A stretch of 64,000 nt of DNA from Mixophyes australis. Lineage: Eukaryota > Chordata > Amphibia > Anura > Limnodynastidae. This document shows, in pieces, positions 42,501-54,940 of this stretch. The stretch lies in contig JAVHZZ010000006.1 in NCBI GenBank assembly GCA_036250195.1, positions 168,288,424-168,352,423 of the forward strand. Direction: 5' to 3'. Under the pieces are notes generated by a model that saw only the letters and a program-made list of their open reading frames with translations, made no database searches and was not told the DNA's origin. Every line of letters starts with the position of its first letter. Within the stretch, counting starts at the first letter, position 1. A program made the position numbers and the translations under genes.

Positions 42501-45500
42501 AATGCGAGATTAAATTTGTCAGCAGTAGATTTTTTAAAAAAATGACATATCAAAACCTTAACCTAAAATATAGGTGGTTAAATAACCAATATTTGTTGAA
42601 GATGGTTTCTGAAAAAAACACTGGTGTTTCAAGTGGAATGCACACTATAAAATATTGAACATGTCTAAAACAAAATAATGATTCAATCTTCCCTAAGTAT
42701 GGCTATTTACTATTTATTGCAAAGAAGAAAATAAATAATAAAGCACTTAATTCCCCAGACATCTGTACAAAAGGTACTTCCATTCAATAAGCTAAATAAT
42801 GCCTACTTTTTCAACAACTTTTAAAAGTCATATTTGTAGGCAACGATTGGCGCCTATATAATAGTTATTAAAATTATGGGCATTATTGTTGTTAATTTAA
42901 CTTAATGATTATCTTGACCATTTTAAAAAAATATATGTTGAATAGAAAGTTCAACTTTCTGTACCTTTAAGATCAAACCACCATGTCAACGAAGGTTTTT
43001 CAGAGGGGAAGAAAAATAAAATGATGGATATGGTAATTCCTGTGACTGCGTCAGAGGTAAACCTATGAATAAAAAGTACTGAGAATTAATGACATTATAG
43101 CATTACTAAGAGTCTACCAAAGAAGATTACTATTCAGAACAATGATCCTGCTGCCCTGCTTTGAGAAACGCTGCCAGGCTATTGGCCTACCTTCAGGTCA
43201 ATAGGCATAATTAACCACCGTTCAAGTAAGGCAATCTGACTTAATTCTGTCAGCAGCAAATACTTTATTATTTGAACTTGAGAGTTATGTCTTATTGTCA
43301 ATATTTTTAAAGTTGTTCAGCAATACATGACATCTTCTTATATGGACAACCTATACTTTTTCCTCACAGCACTGGGTCATGAGTATGATTCCTAAAGAGG
43401 GCACTGTATGTGTGGAGTTTGTATGTTCTCCCTGTGTGTGCGTGGGTTTCCTCCAGGTGCTTTGGCTTCTTCACACACTCCTAAGAACACACTGGTAGGT
43501 TAATTGACTGCTGACTAAAATGGAGCCTACAGTGTGTGTCACTGGATTTTTCCTTTTCATGAAGGGAAGACAGATTCTAGTGCTGGTGGATAATGCAACT
43601 GTTTTGTGGACAGGTGGTGTGTAGTAATGTGGCACGTGATTTGACGGTCTGTGACTCATTTAATGCCACATTTCCATTTATAGACTGAACACCCTGAAAT
43701 ACTCTATCACTGAAAGCTGTTCTTTCTACCAACTCTGAAACAGTGTAGTTTCATATATTTTACTTTATCAGAGTCACACAGCTGCTATTAAGTGAGGAAA
43801 GTGTTAGTATAGGGAGAACAATTTTGAAAAAGGCCTGGTTGTCCATAGTAATGTCGATATACAGATATAAAGCAGGTGAAAATAAGAAATACTCATGGCA
43901 CATTGCTGGGTTCATGTTTATTTTTCTATCACAATTTTTTATTTTCTTTACAGTTCCACAGTGTCTTCTATAAGAGTCTTGCACAGAAGTCAGGTCTCAC
44001 TTTGCTAAATTTGCTCAATGCGTCATATCTGACTCCAGTGATATTCACACTGTTATAACATGGTAATTATATCTGCTATTAACTAACTTTGATTGAAAAA
44101 GTAACTTTATTTGTATAAAGTACAAAAAACACAAGCAATACGTTACATTCAAGTGTACACAGTACACCGTAAAACCTAATCATGCATACATTTTAGCACA
44201 ATACAAAGTATAAAGTACAAGATATAACATCCTACACTATACAACAAGTACTGCAGTAACCATTCAAACTTTAAACAATATCACCTTACAATAAAGCAAC
44301 AGTGGATGTAAGGGGGAGGTAGGTGAGAGGGATAGGGTGGGGGAGTCACGAGCAAAACGTCATGTCACATCACATCCCTAAATTGGTAAGCTTTGTCTCT
44401 TTTAGTGCCAAAACTCAGCACTGTCACACAAAAATCAGGCCTGGTTTTCCAGGCCCTCTCACACTCATTTAGGACCTCAAAAACCAGATACCAAGTAATA
44501 GCATTTATACGGGGACAGTAGCAATTAACTATGGGTGCCATTAATTATACTGTGCTGCAGGTGATTCTTTATTTAAACTGTATATTGTAGTATCTATTCT
44601 AGTCTTACCCAGGTTTGAATGCCGATGCCCAGCCAGTTATAAACTTTGGGTCTCTTGTAAACAGAAGGATGGCAAAAAGGCAGAAAAAGGTGAAAACAGC
44701 TTTCTCTGCAAAACTAAACAGAAAGTCACATTAGTCTTAGAGTTACGGACAGAAAAACAAAAGGAGATGTCATTTCCTAATATTTACATGCAAATCATGC
44801 CAGGGCTTCAAAGACATAATAAATTACCAGGTACATATGATTTGTTTGCTATAATCTGTCTACATATCATGGGCAAGTCATAATTCTAAAGGGTTATTAA
44901 AAAGTGGGTGCCAAACTCTATAGCCGGCATGTATATCAGTACCTGATGGGGAGGGCTGGTGCTATACTGCCATTTGGAGGATCTTGGAGTACCTCTTGTT
45001 TAGTTAGCTCTCAATTTAAAAACATATATATGTATGACTCAAAAATAGGGACTCTCATTGATTAGAGTTAGGACTACCCCATTAGCAGAAACACCGTGAC
45101 ATGGCGGGTGGCTTTTCATGCATTTGCAAATGTGTGAAACTAAGGGTTTTGCATTTTTATGTACAAGTAGAAATAGCAGCTTACTGGTTCACAGTAGTGT
45201 TGCTGGGGGATTTTTCTCTGCATTTGCTCCTTTCAGGACAACCCCACCCTTTCAAGCACCTGCTGTGAACCTATAAACTGATAGAGCAACTTTCCTTTCT
45301 GTTTTATTCTCATACTTATCATCTCTCCCATAATGAAAAGGAGGCTCCCGAATTTTAGGTGGTTCATTCAGGGCCCTAAGGGACAAGGCCTTTCTCCCGC
45401 ATACCATGGGGGCCTCAATAAAGCGGTTGCCCACTTGACCTAACTGTGGGATCTCCCAGAGGGAAGATTTTAAAAGTTGGCAAGTACGCTTATTCTTGAA

Positions 45501-48500
45501 GGTACTTTGGAACAGTTTGATATTTTAATCATTGCATTTGTGTGTTCTGCTTTAAAGAAGAAGGAGGTTCTTAGTGCCACCTGCAAGCATTACATAATTA
45601 TGTGTAGAACTAATGCTGAAGAGGCTTTTTTGAGAAATTATATTATATATTGACGTTATTAAGAACTTTCTTTTAAAGTATTATTGTTTAAATGATTGCT
45701 TTTGAAAACAATACATTGATTGCTGTACTCACTTTACAGGACCCAAATTATGATAATCTTCTTTTATTACGTCCTTGGCTTTAGCCTCTGCATCCAATCT
45801 AATCTCCGACTTCTCTTTCCTTTTACAACTTATAAGAAAAAAATTCTCATATTAAAGGGTGACTAACGTAACATACAGTGTATTAATAGTTTTACATTTA
45901 AAAAATGCAGTTTATAATTATATTCATTTAATTTCTCATAATTCCCAAGATGTCCCAGCTAAAGGGTATTTTCCATGTCAGCCACCATTCTGTCTCTCTG
46001 CAGTTTCCTCCTCTCCTGAGCCCTTAGCTCTGACCTCAGAAATCACTTGGACTGCAGAATATGCAGTGTGACCTCTTTCACGGCCAAGAATATCCCTGAA
46101 CAGACATTTCCTTGGGAATCATTAGTTCATTTTTAAATACTAGTTAATCATAATTTTGAATGCAGAGTTTGGACCTGATGTAGAGTTGTGTAAATCTAAC
46201 TGCGCCTGTAAAATGTAGTTTTGTAACACTGAGCATATGCAGTAAAATGCGGCGGTTTTTTCAGTTTTGAGTAAATTGCTCTTGTGACCTCTTACACCTG
46301 GAGAGACGGGTAGCAGACATTAAGTACAGTAAAGATATGCACACATAAGTGCAGCCTTCCCTCGCAATAGAGCTTAGTTATATTTCAGTGCATCTCTACG
46401 TTTCACATATAGCATACATGCCGGAATGTCCGGGAGACTCCCAAATTCCGGGTAGGTCACCCGGAATCCCGGAAGAGTTGGCATTTTTCCCGCATGAGAG
46501 TCGTCATGGAGTTGTGTATGGGCGGAAGGGGGCAGGGCTTCACAAATTGCAATGTTTTGGCCCCGCCCCCAGTGATGCAATGTCTGCTTTGGGTCTTTTT
46601 ACCAGTGTAAAAAGAGTCAAAACAGGCATTACGTCACTGGGGCGTGGCCAAAATGATGCGATTCATGAAGCCCTGCCCCCTTCCGCCCTCCCCCTACACC
46701 CATCTTCAGTGATCCCCCGGAGGGAGCTAGCCAAAAGTAGGCAAGTATGACATATAGCTTTAGAAGTGTATTTATTGCGGGTCCCATTAGTCTGCTGGAA
46801 ACCGTACATGCTGATGATTATGATGATGACAAAAAAATAAGATTAAATCATTTTTTAAATGCATATGCCATAGGTTTACAATTACCTTTGGACCACAAGA
46901 ATTAATCCCTACTTTAAATCAATGGTTCAAACAGCACCTTGGAGAAAACATTAAAATCTGGTTTATTGGCATATAAACTGGCAGTGCTCTCCCATACATG
47001 CTGCCAGCATTGATACTATACATTGTGAACTCTTGTCCTGACAGCAAATACCCTATTCCTATGTCACAACACCAATAAGTTCCAAGCCTTAATATAGGGA
47101 ACGTTTTCTATACAACAGAAGAACAGCTATAGGGAAGGTTTTCCATATACTGTGCAAATATAAAGGAAGATTATTATGCAGTTACTGCGGAGTTCTCAGC
47201 CATGGGGGTCCTCAAGACTGCTGACTTACACACACCATACATTATAACTGTTATTTGTTCGTGTTTGCTGTACCATGCAACTTTTCATATACTGCACTTC
47301 TTGTGGTATCTGACATCCATCATCCTGGTCCAAAAATGTTTCCCTCCTTTCTCAATAAGTTGGACAGCACTGATCTATTTTATCTTTAACTGGAGATATT
47401 TAGGCTTTAACATAGTCCTAAGGAACCAAGTGGCTGCAATTTTATGAATATTGTTCCAGCCCAGAAATGGTCTTCATTACCATGTATAGGTGACAGAACC
47501 ACTGTAATGGACCATTAATCTAGAAACACAAGTTCCATTACACCAATTATAGTTTATAATCATTTAGAACATTTACAAATATGTATAGAAATGTTTTGTT
47601 AGAGTGAAGATATTTTAGTTTAGGCACATGAGCCATCATGTCTGTGACTCTACTGATGAATACGGCATAGACAAGTCACAAGTCTCAAACTGATAATTGC
47701 AGAGAGCAATCATTTGCACTCAGCTAGCTAACAAGACTAATATTGTCATTCATTTTAAAAGCTGTCAAAGTACTGGAACAATCCTACATATATTTGTGAT
47801 TCTTACAGGATGTACTTTAATGACTAATAAAAAATAACAAAACAAAACCAATAAACATTCATCCAGGAGAAATCGTACCTAAGGTTAATTGCTCCGTGTA
47901 AGACTGAGATCCAGAGCCACCCAAGAACTAGGAATAAAACCATTAGTGGAAATGCGAAGATAAACCAGGAACCAAAATTCAGAACGTCACAAGCTGGAAA
48001 GAAACTTTATAGGAAAACAAACATATTAGTTAATCATCAGTGTGTTAAAACAAGTGTATTAAAGGCCCAGATTTGTGGAAAGGGTCTAGCGTGGCAGGGT
48101 GACACTTCTTCTACCATGAAATCGCATTATTATTTTACATATGCATGCTTCCCAGCATTAGCTCTGAGGCAAGGTGAGGTGGGTTACAAACTGCATAATA
48201 CAAGTGATGTACATGGGGCAAGAAGATCAGGGCCTGGGGGTAAATGTATCAATCTGCACATTCTTAAAGTTGCCGATATTCGGCGACTTTGCAGGGCAGA
48301 TTTAAAACAGTCTGTAAAGACAGTGCCATTTTAAATCTGCACTACAAAGGCGCCGAATATCGTTCACTTGCAGAATGCGCAGATTGATACATTTACCACC
48401 TGGGGTTTAATAAGGTTATTCAATGATTCCTTTTTGAAAAATGCATCTTTGAAACATGAAGGGCTTTATAAAACATGCAGCATATTGCACTGTAATGCCA

Positions 48501-51500
48501 GTGCTAGGATGCAGAATAGGGAAAAACAAACAGACACAGATATTTTATGGAACACTGTTGGACTAACATGTTTTTAATAGCCCTGGATTATAAAGTGCTC
48601 AAGGGTTATCAGCCAATGTACAATGGCTTGTTTTACTGGCTAACATATTGGCATGATCATCAACATGTGATTTTATCTTTCCATTACTTTTGAGTTTATT
48701 CCATCATAAGTAATGCAAAAAAACATAGCGCATAGTATATTACTTGTTTGTATGATAATAGAATACATAGATACACATAACTCACCTCTTTAGTTGTCCG
48801 AGGAGAATGAGATTGGGTGCTGTCCCAGTGAGAGTGGCTGTTCCCCCGATACTGGCTGAATAGGGGATAGAGATCAGAAATGCTTTCCAGATTCTGTTCT
48901 GATATTCCTGTTCTTTCTCCATATCTGAGTGAATCTCAGTTTGAATTTCTATCTTCTCTGGCACCTCCTTTCTTTAAAATAATCGACGTATGTGTTAAAT
49001 ATTACTTTATTTGATGTTAGGACTATGTATCATATTAACAGGTAGCTAAAGAAAGAAAGGGCGTATTGGTCTTGAAAATAATGAGAAGATCAATGCAAGA
49101 GCAAGCATACTGGATTTCAGACACCAACACCTATATGACCTAGTGGACCATGGGTTCTGATTGTGTTTGTATACTCTGAGACTGACAAAATGATGGCTGA
49201 AGCTTTGATAAATTAAGTCCAAACTTGAAGAACTCACAACCAATATGGGCCTCTCATGCTTATTATTTGGCAAGTGGGGGTGTCAGAAGAATGTTTTTAA
49301 AATACTTATTGCTACTAATTACCCGGGTCCAGCCTGGCATGGCTGTTTTATACTTTTTCTTTGTTTTTTATTATTTTGTGTGGGGAGGGGATGTGACTCC
49401 GCCCCCTTCATTGGTGCAACGTGGGAGGAGGTGGGAAGATCAGTCTGTTAAAAATTAAATGTGGGCTGGGCACACTTGTGCATTACGTCCACATGAAGGA
49501 AATATATTTTGCTTTGTGGGAAGGTATATTAAAATTATATTTAGCAGGTGGAGAGGGTGCATTTTTGGGGTGATGCATAATTTGCAGGTCACCACAGTGC
49601 ATTTGTTTGCTGTTCAAATGGAGAGGGAGTAGTTTGGTGGACGGTCTATAGCTAGGCTGCCCTCCTCTATAGCTTGGTCATTGATTCTCTGGAAGTGGCA
49701 CACACATCACAGGTGAACTATCCTCCACAGACTAAAAGTTAGCAGTCAGTCACTGAATGCACTGACTAAGAGGGATAGTGAAGGAATAAAAACTGATCAC
49801 AACTCCCGAGTCACTCCAAGAACTTTACATCTGTGTATGTTTGATCTTCTTCTCTAGCAGTGTGGTACAATAAACTTTTGTTATTTTGGAGATGTCTCGG
49901 TACCAAGTCTTCTTGTCTAAACATTGATTCTTTCTGCATAGGACAACTGAGCTGCACAGTCACACTACAGATATTTTCACAAGGAGAAGACATAGATATA
50001 GATATAAAAATCCAATTTGCTGTATTTGGTAAAACTCTATTGAATTTTTATATATTAACAAGAGAAAGCGAGCAGAGGTTGAGAGTGAGAGTGAGACATA
50101 CAGAGAAGACATGTGACATACCAGAAGCCAGGTTGTATATATTATCCCATCTCAATATGAACCAAAGTTTCTACATTTGTCATTGTACATTTTTGAATAT
50201 TTGCAGCCAACTATATTCCTAACTAATGTTTTGTGATAGACATTTTATTAAATGAATATACAACAGCATGGAAAAGCAAGAATTTACTGGAGGAAACAAG
50301 CAGGGTGATCGGCCTCTATTGTATTTGTTCAAATGCAACACTCTATCTAGCTGTGGACTACCAGATCCTTACATAATACACTTTGTAATCTTACTGCTTG
50401 TTTGTACTCAAACATCATATATACCATTTAAACATTACAAATGACCTTCCAGCAGCAACATAATAGTTGATCTCCTTATCTAAGGGATGTTTGAATGCAA
50501 AGTTTGGTCTGTTTAAGCAGTCTTTAACCTCCACTCCACATTCTTGCTAATCTCTTTAAAGAGTACGTCTAATACTGATTACAGAAGTACTAACATTTTC
50601 TCCCTGTCAAACAAAAGTGCCAAATATACAGATTACATAGAAAACTAAGATTCAACACTACAGTATCCAAACTTAGCAACTCACTGAAAAAACTCCAAGA
50701 GGGATAAGAACACTGCGCAACCTCAGTTTGTTTCTTTACATTTCCAGCTCTTTCTTTTTAGTAAAGGGTTTGTTGACATTTTAACAATGTGAAACATTAA
50801 ACATGTTTTAAAACCTTAATTTCTTATATAAAGCTGTAATTCACAACTCACTTATTGTAATGGTAGGAACCTAATAAAATAATTGAAAACACTGGTTTTA
50901 ATTACAGTGTTTTCAGCCATTGTGCTGTATTTGCAAAGGAACAAGTTTATTTTATAACCCCATTCCTCTCCAGTTGTTTACATTACATTATTCGATTTTT
51001 TTTCCTATAGAGTTCTTGAAATGTTTGCTTTTCAGTTTGTTTTTTTATTGACAAATAATTAAACACTGAACTTACTCTTCATTACCAGTGAGTATCTGCA
51101 GTTCTGTAGGCGCAGGGTGCAAACCAGTCTCATGCAAGGTAGCTGAAAGTTAAAACATTGTATTAGATCTACACCAAACAGTCATGGATATTAAAATTTT
51201 ACAAGTATTTTTATAATCTGCTATATTTGCACTATTGTTGTAGGTAGTTCTTCTCAAAATCTTTACAGACACACTAAACCCTATTTTTATTACCCTTTGT
51301 ATTTCTCTAATTGAGACATTAAAATCTGAAATATATAGTAATATTCATGTAGCAGGACTTTCCTAGCTTCTATAAAGTTGTATTTGCAGAATTTAGCTTA
51401 CTTACAGAGCCATTCAGTTTTTGTCGCATACTGGCCTTATCTTCTCCTGAAACTCTACTGTCAACTTTATACATGTGTAATAATCTGCTCAGATTACAGA

Positions 51501-53874
51501 TTTTTGGCCAATGTCCTTATATTTACGGATGAGTCTGACATCATTGGCTGCATAGTTGCATACCTCCCAGCTGTACCAATTTAGTCCCAATTCCAGGACA
51601 GTTAGGAGACGTGCCCTGGTGTGTGGACAGATTTTCTATTAATTAAACATGTTTAGGAGACTTGAACATAACCCATCCTGTTTTATTTAAACCATTAACA
51701 ACACACGTACATGCCACTCATCTGATCAAAATATTTTAATCCTTAGTATAATTTTATAGTAAACCACTAGTTAAACAATAACTTGCAAAAATTAAATAAA
51801 AGTGAGATTATTTCAGTATAACAAGAGAAAAACTAAACTGAAAAATTGGGCTTTCAATTTCTGTACACATGCATGAGCCGATTAGACATTCCCGCATGTT
51901 TAAATCTGCAGATATAATATCACCACAATGAAAAAAAAATAGCTTTATCACTGGAGATAAAAAGATATTGATAAATAGATGCCATAAAATGAAATATGTC
52001 TGTGGGAGAAAACTTTGGGTCAGTGTGGTTTAATTCACAGGTAGTATAACAAAACCACACTAAAACCAAGGTTTTAGATTTTTAGGGGGGGCTGACTTTA
52101 GTTGGATGATTAATCATGTATCTGTATATCTGTGACAGGGTAGGAATTGATAGGCAAACATTAAATGCATATACTTGTATCCCCAGTATAGCTTGAGTGG
52201 GGACAGCTGAAGGATTACAACGTGTGTCCATTGCCTAGGTCTAGAATGAGTCCAGTGCCGGAGCCAGAGAATGTCCAGTATCCATATGGTATCTGGTGCC
52301 AGAGGATACTCAGCGTCCAGGTAGGGACTGGTCTTCAGTGAGTATCCAACAACCAGAAAGTGTCCAGTGACCACTGGTTATCCAGCATCTAGAGGATATC
52401 CAGCATCCAGAGAGGGTCTGGTTGGTTTCAAACAATTAGATTGTCCAGAATCCAGAGTATTCAATACCTTGAAGGGAACCATCATCCAGAGAGAGCAGTG
52501 ACTAGTAACAGGAGGGTTCTAGAGTCAGCACTGCAGGCAGAGCTCAATGTGTTCATGTACGGAAACACCCCAAGATTCCATAGATTGTAGAAACCCATGG
52601 ACAGTGTGAGTAACTTTATAAACTACTATTGCTAGAGACTGCATTTCTTGTTTAAACTAGGGGTCTACCTCAAGCTATACTCCCATCACATTCAAACTGA
52701 ACATTACCCTACCCACTAGTAATGGCAATTCCTAGCTGAACCTAGCTGTGCATACTGTTATAACTGCCCATTCAAGTATTGTGATGTATCTTTATGCATG
52801 TTGTGTTTGCTTAGAGATCCTATTACAGACTTGCTATAACAATATAGCTTACAGTCATGATAGCCAACATTTGTTATAACCTTTTCCAAGCCATTCTGCC
52901 TTTTATTCTTTATGTTATATTTTAATAAATACATCAAGTGGCTTTCCCCAAATTAGATATGTCTATTTTTTACTGTGTAACTACATTTAACAAGTTTTCT
53001 GAAAATACTGCTAACCGGTGACTGAAAGCAAGATTCAGGTGAGGGTACTGCGCCAGAGACTGAGGTGTAGGATAAAGGACTGGTGACAAGAGGAGTACCT
53101 CAGTGGTCAATTCTGGGTCTTGTTTTGTTTAATGTATTAATTTGTGATACTAGAGATGCATGGATTGTTCAAACTGGTTTGAAATCGATCAAGTGCAATG
53201 GCCACCCAGCTCTCAGGCTGCGAACCATGAATTTAAGATTACGATTCAATGTTCTTATTTTAACTATGTGTTTTAGAGTTTAGCTAGGACATGCACCCCT
53301 CCCAAATCTAAATTTCACCTTCTAGCCGGATTTACACCTAACTCAAAATTGGGCCCAGAGGGATACCTAATATCTAAAAGAAAAAACCTTCGGAAAATCA
53401 CTGGTTGGTGGGAGGCCCATCGATATGGAAGACCTCTATTAGGAATAATTTGCTGTTTAGAAATAGTTGCCCTTGAAATCTTACTTAAAACTGAAGTCCC
53501 CCATCATATAGTCAATCAAAGCCAAAAATGAAAGGATATGGACACCTACATAAGTACACATCCATATGTATCACAATTAGCCAGGGCACTCAGCTGAAGA
53601 ATGACAATGGTGTTCTGATCGTCCAGTCTGACTGTCAATCATATTAGAATTACCTGAGGTGTTATCACCCTTCATTTCTTTCTCTTTTCTACATTTCTCG
53701 CCAAACAAACTTTTTAGAATGGCATTTGCGATGGGGAGCATCATGGCGGTAGAAGCAGTATTACTCAACCACATGGACAGGAAAGCCGTTGTCATCATCA
53801 TCCCAAGTATGAGCCTGAAAGGGAAGTGTGTATTATTATTAACAATATTGGAATTCTGTCATACATATATATAT

Positions 53875-53937
<63 letters not shown>

Positions 53938-54719
53938 TTGCTCCTATTAATAACTTTTGGGAAAAGAATACATTAGCACTCCTTGATTTAACTATGAATG
54001 ATAATGGAGAGATGCATTAGAGTATGCTTTATTACAGAACTGAAAATGTAATTATTTGGAATGTAATTATCAATGATAATAGAAGGATGTATATGGTTTT
54101 AACTTTAAAAAGCATGTTTTACAAGAGCCTCAAATTACGTATTTGATGGACAGACACCGGATTGGAAATTATTATAATTGACTATGAGGCCTAAAACCCA
54201 AGCAAACTGAATATGCAATGAACTTACTACTATTTTAATAACCCGGATATGAGGGAACCCTAATTCCTGAGGGAGCCATTATTGGTGAAACGCAGGGTGC
54301 GTTCCAAACAACCAGGGTGTTCATTGCGGCAGTAGGCGAGCAGTCTCCAGTAAAAAGCTTTAAACAGCCTGATTGGGTTGTAACAAATGGAAATAAAAAC
54401 AAAAGGTTTTGAAAATAGTATATGCCCAGAAAGTAAAAATAGATGGCCATTACCTTGCAGGCTGGACTCCCACCAACATTAGGACCTTTAGGGCAATTCT
54501 CCTGTGCAGATTCCACTCCTCAATTGCAGAGGCCATGATCAGTCCACTAAGAAACAAGAAATTTGTATCCAGGAAGTACTGTGGGCAAACTTTGCTGGAA
54601 GGCAGAATACCCATAAAGGGGAAAAGTACTATTGGGAGCAGAGCAGTAACGGCCAGAGGCAGTGCTTCCGTACACCAGTAAAAAGCCATCAGCAGGATGA
54701 CATAGAGGCATTTTCCTTC
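36425..54719 (-). CDS. SLC13A3: SLC13A3 (NaDC3) sodium/dicarboxylate cotransporter, 3' twelve coding exons
   Basis: This is a plasma-membrane, Na+-coupled importer of succinate, alpha-ketoglutarate, citrate and similar acids (known family role). Twelve exons on the minus strand join in one frame to 563 residues plus stop; mammalian SLC13A3 is about 600, so only the first coding exon is missing. Visible family marks are two SNT motifs, SNTAST in exon 3 and SNTATI in exon 11, which form the carboxylate/Na+ sites in the DASS family, and the loop [12 protein letters not shown] in exon 5. Hydrophobic membrane spans occur throughout. The C-terminus has two N-x-T sequons, at NIT and NMT, matching the glycosylated extracellular tail. 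Exon 11 to 13 residues (for example [20 protein letters not shown]) fit SLC13A3 rather than SLC13A2 or SLC13A5. No frame break is seen, so the gene looks functional. The promoter and exon 1 lie beyond base 64000. A possible ATTAAA polyadenylation signal lies near 35857-35868. Confidence 0.96.
36900..37860 (+). mobile_element. Possible LTR-like sequence in SLC13A3 intron 12
   Basis: A promoter-like part (GACTATAAAATGC near 37452), a polyadenylation signal (GAATAAATATTTGTGCGTTGG near 37800) and CCAATAGAAGCAAGCC between them give an LTR-like order U3-R. Neither terminus nor target duplication was identified, so this is a weak call. Confidence 0.3.
39056..39193 (-). CDS. SLC13A3: SLC13A3 exon 12
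   Basis: 138 nt, 46 whole codons: [20 protein letters not shown], then [20 protein letters not shown] and LMVKDM. The [11 protein letters not shown] motif is a family hallmark. Acceptor tttttcag, donor ATG|gtatgt. Confidence 0.97.
39361..39522 (-). CDS. SLC13A3: SLC13A3 exon 11
   Basis: 162 nt, 54 whole codons. It encodes [20 protein letters not shown], a membrane span, and [20 protein letters not shown], which holds the second SNT motif. Val replaces the mammalian Glu at the first codon. Acceptor cttccag, donor CTG|gtaaga. Confidence 0.97.
39634..41126 (+). mobile_element. 5'-truncated LINE tail in SLC13A3 intron 10, with nested LINE
   Basis: Direct repeats AAATTAAAGGACC at 39621-39633 and 41127-41139 mark a target-primed insertion. 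The 3' end is AACTCTAATAAAATTACC followed by an A-rich run (41085-41126). Style resembles the L1/Tx1 3' region. A second LINE interrupts it at 39863-40956. Confidence 0.8.
39863..40956 (-). mobile_element. CR1/L2-like LINE 3' half, nested
   Basis: Same family as 1-2548. The minus strand carries post-RT region [20 protein letters not shown] and [16 protein letters not shown] (40401-40784) and, in another frame, the C-terminal part [14 protein letters not shown] and [14 protein letters not shown] (40172-40780). Its 3' tail is (ATA)n at 39863-39884 next to GGCGCCTAACAAATAAATG. Frameshifted and 5'-truncated; inactive. Confidence 0.88.
42382..42494 (-). CDS. SLC13A3: SLC13A3 exon 10
   Basis: 113 nt. 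It encodes [20 protein letters not shown] then [18 protein letters not shown], the glycine-rich re-entrant region of the second half of the transporter. Acceptor ctgcag, donor GAG|gtgaga; the exon ends in phase 0. Confidence 0.96.
42965..43062 (-). CDS. SLC13A3: SLC13A3 exon 9
   Basis: 98 nt. It encodes [20 protein letters not shown] followed by [12 protein letters not shown], matching the DAVTG and FFFPS landmarks of NaDC3. Acceptor catag, donor G|gtac. Confidence 0.95.
43330..43545 (+). mobile_element. SINE or LINE tail fragment in SLC13A3 intron 8
   Basis: Contains GTGGAGTTTGTATGTTCTCC, GCGTGGGTTTCCTCCAGGTG and GGTAGGTTAATTGACTGC, a widely dispersed vertebrate retroposon motif. Ends not defined. 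Confidence 0.6.
44609..44713 (-). CDS. SLC13A3: SLC13A3 exon 8
   Basis: 105 nt. It encodes [20 protein letters not shown], one membrane span, then [16 protein letters not shown]. The codon split across the exon 7/8 junction reads Asn where mammals have Lys. Donor GG|gtaaga. Confidence 0.95.
45733..45828 (-). CDS. SLC13A3: SLC13A3 exon 7
   Basis: 96 nt. It encodes the hydrophilic loop [20 protein letters not shown] and [13 protein letters not shown]. The ending matches the EEYQNLGPIK region of mammalian SLC13A3. Donor AA|gtgagt. Confidence 0.94.
46408..46752. mobile_element. Short DNA element with internal palindrome in SLC13A3 intron 6
   Basis: Arms around 46521-46575 and 46632-46689 are inverse copies (GGCGGAAGGGGGCAGGGCTTC and its complement GAAGCCCTGCCCCCTTCCGCC in part). 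Ends resemble CATACATGCC ... GGCAAGTATGAC. GC-rich against an AT-rich intron. Confidence 0.75.
47879..48004 (-). CDS. SLC13A3: SLC13A3 exon 6
   Basis: 126 nt, encoding [20 protein letters not shown] and the next membrane span up to HGAINLR. The in-frame acceptor is tataaag at 48005-48006. A stronger-looking pyrimidine-AG 12 nt inside the exon (after CTTTCCAG) would put a TGA in frame, so it was rejected as the main site. Confidence 0.94.
48237..48403. mobile_element. Palindromic MITE in SLC13A3 intron 5 (second family)
   Basis: GGGGGTAAATGTATCAATCT ... AGATTGATACATTTACC, with internal inverse copies GCCGATATTCGGCG / GCGCCGAATATCG. Noncoding, about 165 bp. Confidence 0.85.
48786..48971 (-). 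CDS. SLC13A3: SLC13A3 exon 5
   Basis: 186 nt. It begins in the hydrophilic loop ([10 protein letters not shown]) and runs into the highly conserved segment [16 protein letters not shown], then [18 protein letters not shown]. This is the strongest sequence match to SLC13 transporters in the window. Donor AG|gtgagt. Confidence 0.96.
51076..51142 (-). CDS. SLC13A3: SLC13A3 exon 4
   Basis: 67 nt with a good acceptor (tttcag) and donor (gtaagt). It encodes about 22 residues, [20 protein letters not shown], part of the variable cytoplasmic loop. It matches the position and the GLH-x-x-PTE pattern of mammalian SLC13A3 exon 4. It is too short to stand out as an open reading frame and was identified from phase and homology. 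Confidence 0.92.
53654..53814 (-). CDS. SLC13A3: SLC13A3 exon 3
   Basis: 161 nt. The acceptor ctttcag and donor CAG|gtaatt are clear. It encodes [15 protein letters not shown] followed by [13 protein letters not shown], which holds the first SNT motif of the DASS family, and then a charged loop ([11 protein letters not shown]). A TA microsatellite lies 54 nt upstream of the acceptor. Confidence 0.96.
53868..53935. repeat. (TA)n microsatellite in SLC13A3 intron 2
   Basis: About 30 TA units with a few CA interruptions, 54 nt upstream of the exon 3 acceptor in gene direction. Confidence 0.97.
54454..54719 (-). CDS. SLC13A3: SLC13A3 exon 2
   Basis: 266 nt, starting in phase 0 after a pyrimidine-rich acceptor ending in AG (54721-54720) and ending at AG|gtaatg. 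It encodes residues 1-88 of the visible protein: a membrane span ([18 protein letters not shown]), a second hydrophobic stretch ([13 protein letters not shown]) and the segment [20 protein letters not shown] typical of NaDC transporters. The first codon follows directly from the expected end of mammalian exon 1, so the ATG inside it is not a start codon. Confidence 0.96.
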
Positions 54720-54940
54720 CTGAAATCACAAGCAGCAATTCATTTTCATAATTATTATAGAATATACAACTGAAATAATAACAGCTTAATCTTAGGAAAA
54801 TGTTTTTCTTACAATCAATTTAATCAGTGATTTCATTAGGCATACTGCGGTATGATAAGAAACAACACACACACTTAAAGGGTCACAAAAACGTTTCTAC
54901 TAATTGTGTCCAGCACAGATGATTCTATATGCAAGACATA

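Noticed and set aside
53659..53976. Open frame covering exon 3 on the plus strand
   Set aside because: Antisense shadow of exon 3 plus a translated TA microsatellite.
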